The notes: generated by a model from the letters alone, not told the origin. A stretch of 64,000 nucleotides of DNA from Pseudomonas sp. ATCC PTA-122608 (GCF_001952855.1 NZ_LPNO01000053.1:62001-126000), one strand, 5' to 3'; positions 44,553-53,364 are shown, counted from the stretch's first letter. Numbers and translations: made by a program.

Positions 44553-46493
44553 ATGTTGAACACCTTGCTTCCTGTTCTTTTGTTCGCCGCCCTGGGCCTT
44601 GCCGTCCTCGGCGCCCTGCGCCGGGTGAACATGTGGCGCCGCGGCCGCTCCTCCAAAGTCGACCTGATCGGCGGCCTGCTGGCCATGCCCAAGCGCTACA
44701 TGGTCGACCTGCACCACGTAGTCGCCCGCGACAAATACATCGCCAACACCCACGTCGCCACCGCCCTGGGTTTTGTGCTCTCGGCGTTGCTGGCGATTCT
44801 GGTACACGGTTTCGGGCTGCATAACCGCGTCCTCGGTTACGCCTTGCTGCTGGCTTCGGTGCTGATGTTTGTCGGCGCCACCTTTGTCTACCTGCGTCGT
44901 CGTAACCCGCCTGCGCGCCTGTCAAAAGGCCCGTGGATGCGCCTGCCGAAAAGCCTGATGGCGTTCTCGGTGAGCTTCTTCCTGGTGACCCTGCCGGTGG
45001 CCGGGATTCTGCCGGCGGACTTCGGCGGCTGGCTGCTCGCCGCCTTGTTGAGCCTGGGCGTGCTGTGGGGCGTGTCTGAAATGTTCTTCGGCATGACCTG
45101 GGGCGGCCCGATGAAACACGCCTTCGCCGGTGCCCTGCACCTGGCCTGGCACCGCCGTGCCGAGCGTTTCGGTGGTGGCCGTTCCACCGGTTTGAAGCCT
45201 CTGGATCTCACAGATAAAACCGCGCCCCTGGGTGTGGAAAAACCGGTGGATTTCACCTGGAACCAGTTGCTCGGTTTCGACGCCTGCGTGCAGTGCGGCA
45301 AGTGCGAAGCCGCGTGCCCGGCGTTCGCCGCCGGCCAGCCGCTGAACCCGAAAAAGCTGATTCAGGACATGGTGGTCGGCCTGGCCGGTGGCACCGACGC
45401 AAAGTTCGCCGGCAGCCCTTACCCTGGTAAAACCATCGGCGAACACGGTGGCAATCCGCACCAGCCGATCGTCAACGGCCTGGTGGATGCGGAAACCCTG
45501 TGGTCGTGCACCACTTGCCGCGCTTGCGTGGAAGAGTGCCCGATGATGATCGAACACGTGGACGCCATCGTCGACATGCGCCGCCACCTCACCCTGGAAA
45601 AAGGCGCGACCCCGAACAAAGGCGCCGAAGTCCTGGAAAACCTGATCGCCACCGACAACCCGGGCGGCTTTGCACCGGGCGGGAGGATGAACTGGGCGGC
45701 GGATTTGAACCTGCCCTTGCTCAGCGACAAGAAAACCGTCGACGTGCTCTTTTGGGTTGGCGACGGCGCGTTCGACATGCGCAACCAGCGCACCCTGCGC
45801 TCGTTCGTCAAAGTCCTGAAAGCGGCCAAGGTCGACTTCGCCGTATTGGGCCTTGAAGAGCGCGACAGCGGCGACGTGGCCCGGCGCCTGGGCGATGAAG
45901 CCACCTTCCAGCTGCTGGCCGCGCGCAATATCCAGACCCTGGCCAAGTACAGCTTCAAGCGCATCGTCACCTGCGATCCTCACAGTTTTCACGTGCTGAA
46001 AAACGAATACGGCGCCTTCGACGGCAACTACCTGGTGCAGCACCACAGCACCTACATGGCCGAGTTGATCGACGCTGGCGCCCTGAACCTGGGCCAGCAC
46101 AAAGGCAGCAGCGTGACTTATCACGACCCGTGCTACCTGGGCCGCTATAACGGCGAGTACGAAGCTCCGCGCCAAGTACTGCGGGCGCTGGGGATTGAGG
46201 TCAAGGAAATGCAACGTTCCGGTTTCCGTTCCCGCTGCTGCGGCGGCGGTGGCGGGGCGCCGATCACCGACATTCCCGGCAAGCAGCGGATTCCCGACAT
46301 GCGCATGGAAGACATCCGCGAAACCGGCGCCGAGCTGGTGGCCGTGGGGTGTCCACAGTGCACGGCGATGCTGGAAGGCGTGGTTGAACCGCGTCCGTTG
46401 ATAAAAGACATCGCCGAGTTGGTGGCTGATGCGTTGCTCGAAGACGCCGCACCGGTCAAGACTCCTAAACGCGAACCTGCGGAGGTGCATTGA
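44553..46493 (+). CDS. dgcB: Iron-sulfur electron-transfer subunit DgcB
   Basis: 646 residues from ATG 44553 (GGGAG upstream). N-terminal membrane segments (about 5-20, 75-105, 130-185), then two 4Fe-4S motifs CVQCGKCEAACPAF and CTTCRACVEECPMM, and two CCG cysteine-rich domains (YHDPCYLGRYNGEYEAPRQVL and SRCCGGGGGAP ... VGCPQCTAML), like HdrD/GlpC-type proteins. It passes electrons from DgcA and the ETF pair to the quinone pool at the inner membrane. Stop and next start overlap by one base. Confidence 0.95.
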   Translation: MLNTLLPVLLFAALGLAVLGALRRVNMWRRGRSSKVDLIGGLLAMPKRYMVDLHHVVARDKYIANTHVATALGFVLSALLAILVHGFGLHNRVLGYALLLASVLMFVGATFVYLRRRNPPARLSKGPWMRLPKSLMAFSVSFFLVTLPVAGILPADFGGWLLAALLSLGVLWGVSEMFFGMTWGGPMKHAFAGALHLAWHRRAERFGGGRSTGLKPLDLTDKTAPLGVEKPVDFTWNQLLGFDACVQCGKCEAACPAFAAGQPLNPKKLIQDMVVGLAGGTDAKFAGSPYPGKTIGEHGGNPHQPIVNGLVDAETLWSCTTCRACVEECPMMIEHVDAIVDMRRHLTLEKGATPNKGAEVLENLIATDNPGGFAPGGRMNWAADLNLPLLSDKKTVDVLFWVGDGAFDMRNQRTLRSFVKVLKAAKVDFAVLGLEERDSGDVARRLGDEATFQLLAARNIQTLAKYSFKRIVTCDPHSFHVLKNEYGAFDGNYLVQHHSTYMAELIDAGALNLGQHKGSSVTYHDPCYLGRYNGEYEAPRQVLRALGIEVKEMQRSGFRSRCCGGGGGAPITDIPGKQRIPDMRMEDIRETGAELVAVGCPQCTAMLEGVVEPRPLIKDIAELVADALLEDAAPVKTPKREPAEVH

Positions 46494-47713
46494 TGAGCGA
46501 CATTATCCGCCGCGACCCGCGGGCCGAATGGATCGCCCGTAACCGCCTGCACCCGCTGCACGCGGCGATGCAGCCGGTGCAACACAGCTGGATGGGGCCG
46601 AACGGCGTTATCCGCAAGAACGTGCATGGCGTCGGCTTTATCGGCCCCAACGGCATCAAGCGTATTGACCGTAGCGGTGCCCAGCAGGGCGGCGCGGCAA
46701 AGCGCTCGGCAGCGGTGGAAGTGCAATTGCCGCTGCATCAGGTGGCAGCCCCCGCGTTCTATATCAACGTGGTGCCGGACATGGTCGGCGGTCGCCTGAG
46801 CAGCCACGACCGCGACTTGCTGGGCCTGGCCCGGCAGTTGGCCGGCGCCGACGGTGCGGTACTGGCCGTGGTGTTCGGCGAACACAAGGAAAGCACCTTC
46901 GCCACCGCCGGTGTGGATCGGTTGCTGGTGCTGGATGGGCATGAGTTCGACGGTTATTCACCGGAGCAACGGGTCCAGGGCCTGCGGGCTGTGGATAACC
47001 AATTCAACCCGCGCCATTGGTTACTGCCGGACAGTCGCAGCGGTGGCGGGGAATTGGGCCGGCGCTTTGCCGCAAGCCTCAAGGAACGCCCGGCCACGCG
47101 GGTCTGGCAGATCAAGGGCGAGGAATGTATTGGACGCGCTGGCGCCGGTCAGCAAGATATCGCCCGGCCATTGCCGCGCATGATCCTGGCAGCGGTGGAA
47201 TGCGCCGAGCCCGTCAGCGACACCCGTCACGAAGCGCTGCCGGTGGAGTTATCCACAAGCCTGGCGCGCAGCTTGCCGCGCATTGAGGATTTGGGCGCGG
47301 TGGCGGTCGACCCGGGAGCGATTCCCATGGCCGAAGCCGAATTCATCTTCTCGGGCGGCAACGGGGTCAAGGACTGGGCACTGTTCCACCAGGCTGCTGC
47401 CGCGTTGGGCGCCACCGAAGGCGCCTCGCGGGTGGCGGTGGACGACGGCTTCATGGCCCGTGATCGTCAGGTCGGCGCCAGCGGTACCTGGGTCACCGCG
47501 CGGGTTTATGTGGCGGTGGGGATTTCCGGGGCGATCCAGCACCTGCAAGGCATTGGTGCCTGCGACAAGGTGGTGGCGATCAACCTCGCCCCGGGTTGCG
47601 ACATGATCAAGCGTGCCGACTTGTCGGTGATCGGCGAAAGCGCCGCGATTCTGCAAGCCTTGATCGCTGCGGTCGAGGTTTACCGCAACGGCGCCAAGCG
47701 CGATGCGGCTTAA
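46493..47713 (+). CDS. Electron-transfer-flavoprotein alpha-like subunit (PA5400-like)
   Basis: 406 residues from ATG 46493 with GGAGG upstream; the A of ATG is the last base of the dgcB stop. The C-terminal FAD domain is clear (LPRIEDLGAVAVDPGAIPMAEAEFIFSGGNGVKDW; GASGTWVTARVYVAVGISGAIQHLQGIGACDKVVAINLAPGCDMIKRADLSVIGES). About 90 extra N-terminal residues (RRDPRAEWIARNRLHPLHAAMQP...) make it longer than housekeeping EtfA (about 310). With the next gene it forms an ETF dedicated to dimethylglycine/sarcosine electrons. Confidence 0.9.
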   Translation: MSDIIRRDPRAEWIARNRLHPLHAAMQPVQHSWMGPNGVIRKNVHGVGFIGPNGIKRIDRSGAQQGGAAKRSAAVEVQLPLHQVAAPAFYINVVPDMVGGRLSSHDRDLLGLARQLAGADGAVLAVVFGEHKESTFATAGVDRLLVLDGHEFDGYSPEQRVQGLRAVDNQFNPRHWLLPDSRSGGGELGRRFAASLKERPATRVWQIKGEECIGRAGAGQQDIARPLPRMILAAVECAEPVSDTRHEALPVELSTSLARSLPRIEDLGAVAVDPGAIPMAEAEFIFSGGNGVKDWALFHQAAAALGATEGASRVAVDDGFMARDRQVGASGTWVTARVYVAVGISGAIQHLQGIGACDKVVAINLAPGCDMIKRADLSVIGESAAILQALIAAVEVYRNGAKRDAA

Positions 47714-47723
47714 GGAAATGGCC

Positions 47724-48494
47724 ATGACGACGAATGTAATCAGCCTGGTGTCCATCGGCGCCCACCCGACTTCCGGCCGTCCGCGCCGCGCCGAGCAAGA
47801 TGCGCGCGCTGTGGAACTGGGCCTGCAACTGGCTGGGGATAAACTGCAAGTGCTGCACGCGGGTGACATCGCCGAACCGACCCTGCGCGCTTACCTGGGC
47901 ATGGGCTTGCCGCAGTTGCATGTGCTGGAGCAACCAGCGGGGGCGGATGCCTTGCCGGTGCTCAGTGACTATCTGCGGGACGCGGGCGCCCAAGTGGTGC
48001 TGACCGGCAGCCAGGCGGAAACCGGTGAGGGTTCGGGGATGTTGCCGTTCCTGCTGGCCGAGCAACTGGGTTGGCCGCTGATTGTCGGCCTGGCCCAGGT
48101 GGAATCCATCGACAGTGGCGTGGCCCATGTGCTGCAAGCGCTGCCACGTGGCCAGCGGCGGCGCCTGAAGGTGCGCTTGCCGTTTCTGGCCACGGTGGAT
48201 AACGCCGCACCCAAGCCCCGGCAAAGTGCCTACGGCCCGGCTCAGCGCGGGGTGCTGGAAGCCCACGACGTTGAGGGGCTGGAGGATGAGTTATTCACAG
48301 GTGCTGTGTTGCAGCCGGCCAAGCCACGGCCCAAGCGTCTCAAGGTGATCAAGGCCAAGAGCGGGGCGGACCGGATGAAGGCCGCCACGGCCAAGGCCAG
48401 CGGTGGTGGCGGGCAGGTGCTCAAGGGTGTTAGCCCGGAAGACGGCGCGGAAGCCATTCTCAAGCTGCTCATAGAAGAAGGCGTAGTGCGCTAA
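47724..48494 (+). CDS. Electron-transfer-flavoprotein beta-like subunit (PA5401-like)
   Basis: 256 residues from ATG 47724 (AAGGAA 6 nt upstream). ETF-beta Rossmann-like fold: VISLVSIGAHPTSGRPRRAEQDARAVELGLQLAGDKLQVLHAGD, then VVLTGSQAETGEGSGMLPFLLAEQLGWPLIVGLAQVESID, the AMP-binding region. Partner of the alpha-like subunit just upstream (10-bp gap). Last gene of the dipeptidase-DUF5943-dgcA-dgcB-etf operon, followed by a REPIN. Confidence 0.9.
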   Translation: MTTNVISLVSIGAHPTSGRPRRAEQDARAVELGLQLAGDKLQVLHAGDIAEPTLRAYLGMGLPQLHVLEQPAGADALPVLSDYLRDAGAQVVLTGSQAETGEGSGMLPFLLAEQLGWPLIVGLAQVESIDSGVAHVLQALPRGQRRRLKVRLPFLATVDNAAPKPRQSAYGPAQRGVLEAHDVEGLEDELFTGAVLQPAKPRPKRLKVIKAKSGADRMKAATAKASGGGGQVLKGVSPEDGAEAILKLLIEEGVVR

Positions 48495-48498
48495 ACCC

Positions 48499-48601
48499 TT
48501 GTAGGAGCGAGCTTGCTCGCGAAGAGCCCGAGGGCGCCGCGTTCATCCAGAAAGCGCACGTCACCGTTAACGACCTTCGCGAGCAAGCCCGCTCCCACAT
48601 T
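48499..48601. repeat. Chimeric REPIN (one unit of each major subtype)
   Basis: The left unit is GTAGGAGCGAGCTTGCTCGCGA and the right unit is the inverse of GTGGGAGCGGGCTTGCTCGCGA. All other pairs in the window use one subtype on both sides. Confidence 0.88.
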
Positions 48602-48620
48602 GTTTGCGGCGCTTGTTGGG

Positions 48621-49174
48621 TTTCCCACAATCCCTGTTCACCCACCTGTGGATAACCTGTTCGCGGCTGTCCACACCCCACGCAAATCAAGCCCTCCAGC
48701 GCTCTGTATGAAAAACAACCAACCTAACTGACGGTTTTTCCTTGGGTTTTTCTGTGGATAAGGAAAATGCCCGGCACGGACTTGCCCCCAAAGTCTGTTG
48801 GTGCTTCTGTGGATAAGATGTTCGCTATCCGCTGTGGGCCATATAAAACGTGCCTTACAGGTTATTGGTTAAAATATGATCAATATCACCCTTTCAGCTT
48901 AATTTTGCTCTCAAAGCCGCGAATTCCCTCAGCTTTAGCCGGTTTTCCACAGACACCCCAAAGTTGCCCCCAAAGTCTGTTGGCGCTTCTGTGGATAAGG
49001 TGTTTGCGTTCCTCTGTAGCCCATACCCGCCGTGGCTTTCAGGCTTTAGATCAAAAAACGATCAATGTGGGATAAAACCGGCACCTTTGAATAAGTCACG
49101 GATTTTCTTGGTTTTATTTCGACGGGAAAGCGCAGTTGCCCACAATTGCTGTGGGTGGCTTTGTGGATAAGTTG
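48621..49174. other. Phased DnaA-box modules (origin-like or DnaA-titration locus)
   Basis: TGTGGATAA occurs five times in one orientation: 48647-48655, 48753-48761, 48808-48816, 48990-48998 and 49162-49170. Four of them lie exactly 26 nt after a TT(G/T)CCC(A/C)CAA box (48621, 48782, 48964, 49136), so the locus is built from four modules. Modules two and three extend as an imperfect direct repeat of about 110 bp with 182-bp period (48782-48890, 48964-49072). AT-rich stretches with GATC sites lie between (about 48860-48905 and 49045-49130). A near-match TTTTCCACA is at 48943-48951. No gene lies in 48602-49248. Confidence 0.7.
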
Positions 49175-49248
49175 TTGGGCAATGGCTGGAAGTAAGGCGG
49201 GCAGCGGTCTGTCAGAGTGTTGGATGAATTTTGTACAGTCACAAACCA

Positions 49249-49342
49249 GTGTGGGAGCCGGGCTTGCCCGCGATGACGGAGTAACAGCCAACAGAGGGGT
49301 TGAATGTTAAATCGCTATCGCGGGCAAGCCCGGCTCCCACAT
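49249..49342. repeat. REPIN of a third type (GTGGGAGCCGGGCTTGCCCGCGA)
   Basis: Inverted pair with the GGGCTTGCCCGC core. It closes the DnaA-box region on the right and precedes the gbcA stop. Confidence 0.88.
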
Positions 49343-49366
49343 GTTGATCGGCGGCGTGTCAGCCGG

Positions 49367-50662
49367 TTACTCGTGTACGGCGACGCCTTTCAGATAAGGC
49401 GCTGGCGCCGCCCCCAGGTTGCTCAGCATCCGCTCGCTGTACCAGTCCACAAAGTTGACCACACCAAACTCATAGGTTTTGGAGTACGGCCCTGGCTGGT
49501 ACGCAGTGGAGTTGATCCCGCGCTGGTTCTCTTCGGCCAGGCGACGGTCCTGGTCGTTGGTGGCGTCCCACACTTTGCGCATGCGCTCGACGTCGTAATC
49601 CACACCTTCCACGGCGTCCTTGTGCACGATCCACTTGGTGGTGACCATGGTTTCCTGGGCGCTGATCGGCCACACGGTGAACACGATGATGTGATCGCCC
49701 ATGCAGTGGTTCCACGAGTGAGGCAGGTGCAGGATGCGCATCGAGCCCAGGTCCGGGTTCTTGATGCGGCCCATCAGCTTGTTGCAGCCTTGCTTGCCGT
49801 CGAGGGTCATCGACACGGTGCCCTTGAGCAGCGGCATGCGCACGATACGGTTACGCAGGCCAAAGCTGGCGTGGGCGTAAGGGATCTTTTCGGCATCCCA
49901 GGCGGCAGCGGAAGCGGCTACGTGGTCCTTGAAGGCCTGGTCGGCCCGCGGGTCGGTGACGTCGTCCCATTCCAGCAGGGTTTTCAACAGTTCCGGGTGC
50001 GACGCGTTGCAGTGGTAGCACTCGCGGTTGTTTTCCAGCACCAGCTTCCAGTTGGCTTTTTCGAACAAGGTGGTCTGGATCGCCACCTTGGTGTTCTCCA
50101 TGTCGTAGGGTTCCATGTAATGGCTCAGGGTCGACAGGAAGTCGTCGATGGCCGGCGGGTTCTCCGACAGGCTGATAAAGATGTAGCCACCTGCGGTTTT
50201 CACATTCACCGGTTTGAGGCCGTACTGCTTCATGTCGAAGTCGGCGCCCATTTCGGTGCCGGCGAACAGCAGGCGACCGTCCAGCTCGTACGTCCACTGG
50301 TGGTAATGGCAGACCAGCTTGGCGACCTTGCCCTTGTCGCTGGTGCACAAGCGCGAACCGCGATGGCGGCACACGTTATGGAACGCATGCACCACGCCGT
50401 CGGCGCCACGGATCACGATGATCGGGTTCTTGCCCACTTGCAGGGTGATGTAGTTGCCTTTGGCGGGAATTTCGCAGGTCATGCCGGCGATCAACCACTC
50501 TTTCTGGAAAATTTCCTGCATGTCGATATCGAACAGCCGCTCATCAGAGTAAAACGGCTGCGGCAGCGAATAGGTGCGCTCGCGCTCTTGCAGCATTTGC
50601 GCGGTGGCCTTGCGTGCGGGTTCCAGCGGATCGCCCAAGCTTAAGGTTGCGGTGACGTCCAT
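49367..50662 (-). CDS. gbcA: Glycine betaine monooxygenase oxygenase subunit GbcA
   Basis: 431 residues from ATG 50662 (GAGGA upstream). Rieske 2Fe-2S motif VCRHRGSRLC ... LVCHYHQWTYELDG (CxH-x17-CxxH) about residues 90-120, then the mononuclear iron site ENNRECYHCNASHPELL with two His. It removes the first methyl of glycine betaine as formaldehyde, giving dimethylglycine, with electrons from GbcB. Divergent from gbcB across a 284-bp region containing a GCGAC-type direct repeat. In-frame extensions upstream to 50800 are unlikely. Confidence 0.96.
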   Translation of the reverse strand: MDVTATLSLGDPLEPARKATAQMLQERERTYSLPQPFYSDERLFDIDMQEIFQKEWLIAGMTCEIPAKGNYITLQVGKNPIIVIRGADGVVHAFHNVCRHRGSRLCTSDKGKVAKLVCHYHQWTYELDGRLLFAGTEMGADFDMKQYGLKPVNVKTAGGYIFISLSENPPAIDDFLSTLSHYMEPYDMENTKVAIQTTLFEKANWKLVLENNRECYHCNASHPELLKTLLEWDDVTDPRADQAFKDHVAASAAAWDAEKIPYAHASFGLRNRIVRMPLLKGTVSMTLDGKQGCNKLMGRIKNPDLGSMRILHLPHSWNHCMGDHIIVFTVWPISAQETMVTTKWIVHKDAVEGVDYDVERMRKVWDATNDQDRRLAEENQRGINSTAYQPGPYSKTYEFGVVNFVDWYSERMLSNLGAAPAPYLKGVAVHE

Positions 50663-50844
50663 CGTGTGTGTCCTCATGGCCATTCTGTGTGGCCGGCGAA
50701 TAGTGGCTACGGTTGGTGCTATGCAAGGCGTAAAGAAAGTGTCTTTGTTGGGAGCGAGTGTGGGCCCCACAAAGGCCAGAACCTTATCCATGAGCGACAT
50801 GGCCCACTCTGTTCCCGACGCGTAACCCCCGTGGTATGGGGGCT

Positions 50845-50870
50845 GGTCGCGATAAGTATGTGAATGTCGC
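50845..50870. promoter_or_regulatory. Direct-repeat operator between gbcA and gbcB (putative GbdR site)
   Basis: GGTCGCGATA (50845-50854) and TGTCGCAGATA (50865-50875) repeat with a 20-bp period; the opposite strand reads GCGACC and GCGACA. It is 183 bp from the gbcA start and 77 bp from the gbcB start. GbdR is known to activate gbcA and gbcB in P. aeruginosa. Confidence 0.5.
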
Positions 50871-50946
50871 AGATAGGTAAATGGGTGGTTCGCGCGTTAC
50901 GCAGAATCGCCACCATAAGGCCGATCACACGGCTATGGAGAACAGC

Positions 50947-52047
50947 ATGTCCAACAGCTTCCTGAACCCGGTAACAACCCAGACCTGGGCCAATGGTCGG
51001 CACATCGTCCGTTGCGTCAAAGTCATCCAGGAAACCTGGGACGTGCGCACCTTCTGCTTTATGGCCGACCAGCCGATCCTGTTCTTTTTCAAGCCCGGGC
51101 AGTTCGTCACCCTGGAGCTGGAAATCGACGGCCAGCCGATCATGCGTTCGTACACTATTTCCAGTTCGCCCTCGGTGCCTTACAGCTTTTCGGTGACCAT
51201 CAAGCGTGTGCCGGGCGGCAAGGTATCCAACTGGCTGCACGACACGCTTCACGAAGGCCAGGAGCTGGCGGTGCACGGGCCGGTCGGGCTGTTCAACGCC
51301 ATCGACTTCAGCAACCCGAAAGTTTTGTACTTGAGCGGTGGCGTGGGTATCACACCGGTCATGTCCATGGCGCGCTGGTATTACGACACCAACGCCAACG
51401 TCGACATGACATTTATCCACAGCGCCCGCTCGCCGAAAGACATCATCTATCACCGCGAACTGGAGCACATGGCGTCGCGGATCGATAACTTCAGCCTGCA
51501 CCTGATCTGCGAGAAACACGGCTTGGGTGAACCCTGGGCTGGCTATCGCGGCTACCTGAACCACAAGATGCTCGAGCTGATGGTGCCGGACTTCCTGGAG
51601 CGGGAAGTCTTCTGCTGCGGTCCGACGCCTTACATGAACGCGGTAAAGCGGCTGCTGGAAGCCGCCGGCTTCGACATGAGCCGCTACCACGAGGAGTCTT
51701 TCGGCGCGACGCCACCGGAAGCCCGTGCGGACGCAGTGGAACAAGCCGAACAAGCGGCGGATGCGCCGGAAATCGACCTCGCGGACCTGCACCAGGTGGA
51801 ATTCATTGCTTCGGGCAAAAGCATCCGCGTGGCACCGGGCGAGACCGTACACGCGGCGGCGGCCAAGCTTGGCCTGCTGATTCCGAAGGCCTGCGGCATG
51901 GGGATTTGCGGGACGTGCAAGGTGATGAAACTGGGCGGTGAGGTCGAGATGGAGCACAACGGCGGCATCACCGAAGAAGACGAGGCCGAGGGTTACATCC
52001 TGTCGTGCTGCAGCGTGCCGAAGGGTGATGTGCGCATCGAGTTCTAA
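50947..52047 (+). CDS. gbcB: Glycine betaine monooxygenase reductase subunit GbcB
   Basis: 366 residues from ATG 50947 (GGAG 6 nt upstream). FAD-binding domain with RSYTISSSP, NAD domain VLYLSGGVGITPVMSMARWY and CCGPTPYMNAVKRLL, and a C-terminal 2Fe-2S ferredoxin domain (ACGMGICGTCKVMKLGG ... LSCCS). It transfers NADH electrons to GbcA. Divergent from gbcA. Confidence 0.96.
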   Translation: MSNSFLNPVTTQTWANGRHIVRCVKVIQETWDVRTFCFMADQPILFFFKPGQFVTLELEIDGQPIMRSYTISSSPSVPYSFSVTIKRVPGGKVSNWLHDTLHEGQELAVHGPVGLFNAIDFSNPKVLYLSGGVGITPVMSMARWYYDTNANVDMTFIHSARSPKDIIYHRELEHMASRIDNFSLHLICEKHGLGEPWAGYRGYLNHKMLELMVPDFLEREVFCCGPTPYMNAVKRLLEAAGFDMSRYHEESFGATPPEARADAVEQAEQAADAPEIDLADLHQVEFIASGKSIRVAPGETVHAAAAKLGLLIPKACGMGICGTCKVMKLGGEVEMEHNGGITEEDEAEGYILSCCSVPKGDVRIEF

Positions 52048-52057
52048 CCCCCCACTC

Positions 52058-52164
52058 GATCGTTCCCACGCTCCGCGTGGGAACGCCTCCCTGGACGCTC
52101 CGCGTCCTGCTGTGTGACGCGGAGCGTCACGGGCTGCATTCCCACGCAGAGCGTGGGAACGATC
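52058..52164. repeat. Inverted repeat of a fourth type (CGTTCCCACGCTCCGCGTGGGAACG)
   Basis: Each half is itself a near-perfect hairpin (GTTCCCACGC...GCGTGGGAAC), and the halves, with an inner GACGCTCCGCGTC hairpin and GACGCGGAGCGTC, form an extended symmetric element just after gbcB. It is unrelated to the GAGCTTGCTC REP families. Confidence 0.85.
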
Positions 52165-52173
52165 AGTTAGAGG

Positions 52174-52374
52174 TTATTGGGCATAAATATGCACGACGAA
52201 GTGCTGGCCGGATGCTGTCAATTCATAGACTTTGTCAGTGATCCGCAATGTCCTCGTCGGTTCGCTGATGGTGTCACCGATTTTCGCGGATTTTCTGAAT
52301 TCGTCCCAGTCGATGACGGTGGTGCTGATAGTGCCTTCGCCTTGCAGGTTGTTGCCGTAGCGTTGTGCTTCCAT
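52174..52374 (-). CDS. Small hypothetical protein
   Basis: 66 residues: MEAQRYGNNLQGEGTISTTV, then DWDEFRKSAKIGDTISEPTR and a beta-rich end. ATG 52374 has AGAGGG upstream, supporting translation. No signal, membrane segment or recognised domain; an alternating beta pattern is visible (TISTTVIDW; TLRITDKVYELT; HFVVHIYAQ). It lies between the fourth-type repeat and the amidase gene. It could be an accessory small gene of unknown role. Confidence 0.6.
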   Translation of the reverse strand: MEAQRYGNNLQGEGTISTTVIDWDEFRKSAKIGDTISEPTRTLRITDKVYELTASGQHFVVHIYAQ

Positions 52375-52430
52375 GGTATTGCCCTCTGCTGGATTTCCGT
52401 TTCCTGCCGATTATTCGGCTGGCGGTTAGT

Positions 52431-52457
52431 CCCGAAAGGCGGCCTTTTCCTTTCGGG
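52431..52457 (-). terminator. Possible terminator after the amidase gene
   Basis: CCCGAAAGG (52431-52439) and CCTTTCGGG (52449-52457) form a perfect 9-bp stem, about 90 bp downstream of the carbon-nitrogen hydrolase stop on the minus strand. No clear T run. The rest of 52375-52548 shows nothing else. Confidence 0.4.
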
Positions 52458-52548
52458 TTCCAAGAGGCTAGTCAAAGAAATTCAGGTTGGTTGCTGTCAG
52501 AAATATCGAAAAACAGTCTCGGCACTCCGCCAGCATCCGTTGTCGGGC

Positions 52549-53364
52549 TCAGTACAATCCCGGTCGACGGTCCTGATGCACATGGTTGTAGTCGCTGATG
52601 TATTTGTCCCGCGCCTGAGCCAGTGGCAGGTCAACGATTAACCGCAGTTCTTTCTGATGGGCGGTGCCACCGGCCAATGGGTAACCTTCGGCGCTGACGA
52701 TCACTGAGCCACCCACCCAGTTGACGCCGCGTTCTTCGCCGTAGCGATCGCAGGCGGCGATAAACATGCGATTGACCGCCGCGTTGGCTTGTACCCGCAC
52801 GACTTCTCCTGGTCGTTCACCGCCGGGGCGTGGGCCGTCGGGCCAGTTCACCGGGGCGCACAGCAGGTCGGCGCCAGCGAGTGCCGCCAGACGCACCCAT
52901 TCGGGCAGTTCCAGGTCATAACAAATCATTACGGCAATCCGGCCCACGACGGTTTCCACCAGGGGCGGCGGTGCGGTGCCGGGGGTGAATATCAGCTTCT
53001 CGCGATTCCACAGGTGCGCCTTGCGATACACCGTCAGGCCGCCGTCGGGCTCTACCAGTGCCGCACTGTTGGCCACTCGCCCGGCGGCCAGCCGCTCGCA
53101 AAAGCCGGCAATGATGATGATGTTCAGCTCGGCAGCCAGGGTCTTCCACTGGCTAAGCGTCGGCCCGTCCAGTGTCTCCGACACCGCATGGGCTTCTTCC
53201 CGGTCGTTGAACACGTAGCCGCTTTGTATCAGCTCGGGCAGGACTACCACCTGTGCGCCCAGTGCAGCTGCACCACGGATCGCGTCGGCGCATAGCGCGC
53301 GGTTGTAAGGTACATCGGCGATCCGTGGTGACAGTTGATGACACATCACCCGCACAGGATTCAT
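52549..53364 (-). CDS. Carbon-nitrogen hydrolase (nitrilase superfamily amidase)
   Basis: 271 residues with the Glu-Lys-Cys triad in place: E44 in VLPELIQSGY, K115 in YRKAHLWN and C148 in MICYDLELPEWVR. Size and motif spacing match aliphatic amidases and carbamoyl hydrolases of the superfamily, including DavA (5-aminovaleramidase, about 264 residues). It overlaps the permease gene by 4 bases (ATGA), so the two form one unit, divergent from an L-amino-acid 2-monooxygenase gene whose expected product is an amide. I infer that it hydrolyses that amide. True nitrilase activity is less likely. Confidence 0.8.
   Translation of the reverse strand: MNPVRVMCHQLSPRIADVPYNRALCADAIRGAAALGAQVVVLPELIQSGYVFNDREEAHAVSETLDGPTLSQWKTLAAELNIIIIAGFCERLAAGRVANSAALVEPDGGLTVYRKAHLWNREKLIFTPGTAPPPLVETVVGRIAVMICYDLELPEWVRLAALAGADLLCAPVNWPDGPRPGGERPGEVVRVQANAAVNRMFIAACDRYGEERGVNWVGGSVIVSAEGYPLAGGTAHQKELRLIVDLPLAQARDKYISDYNHVHQDRRPGLY

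Noticed and set aside
48499..49342. A protein gene in the etfB-gbcA gap
   Set aside because: Only short frames of 60-100 codons exist, without ribosome sites, and they run through REP units and DnaA boxes.
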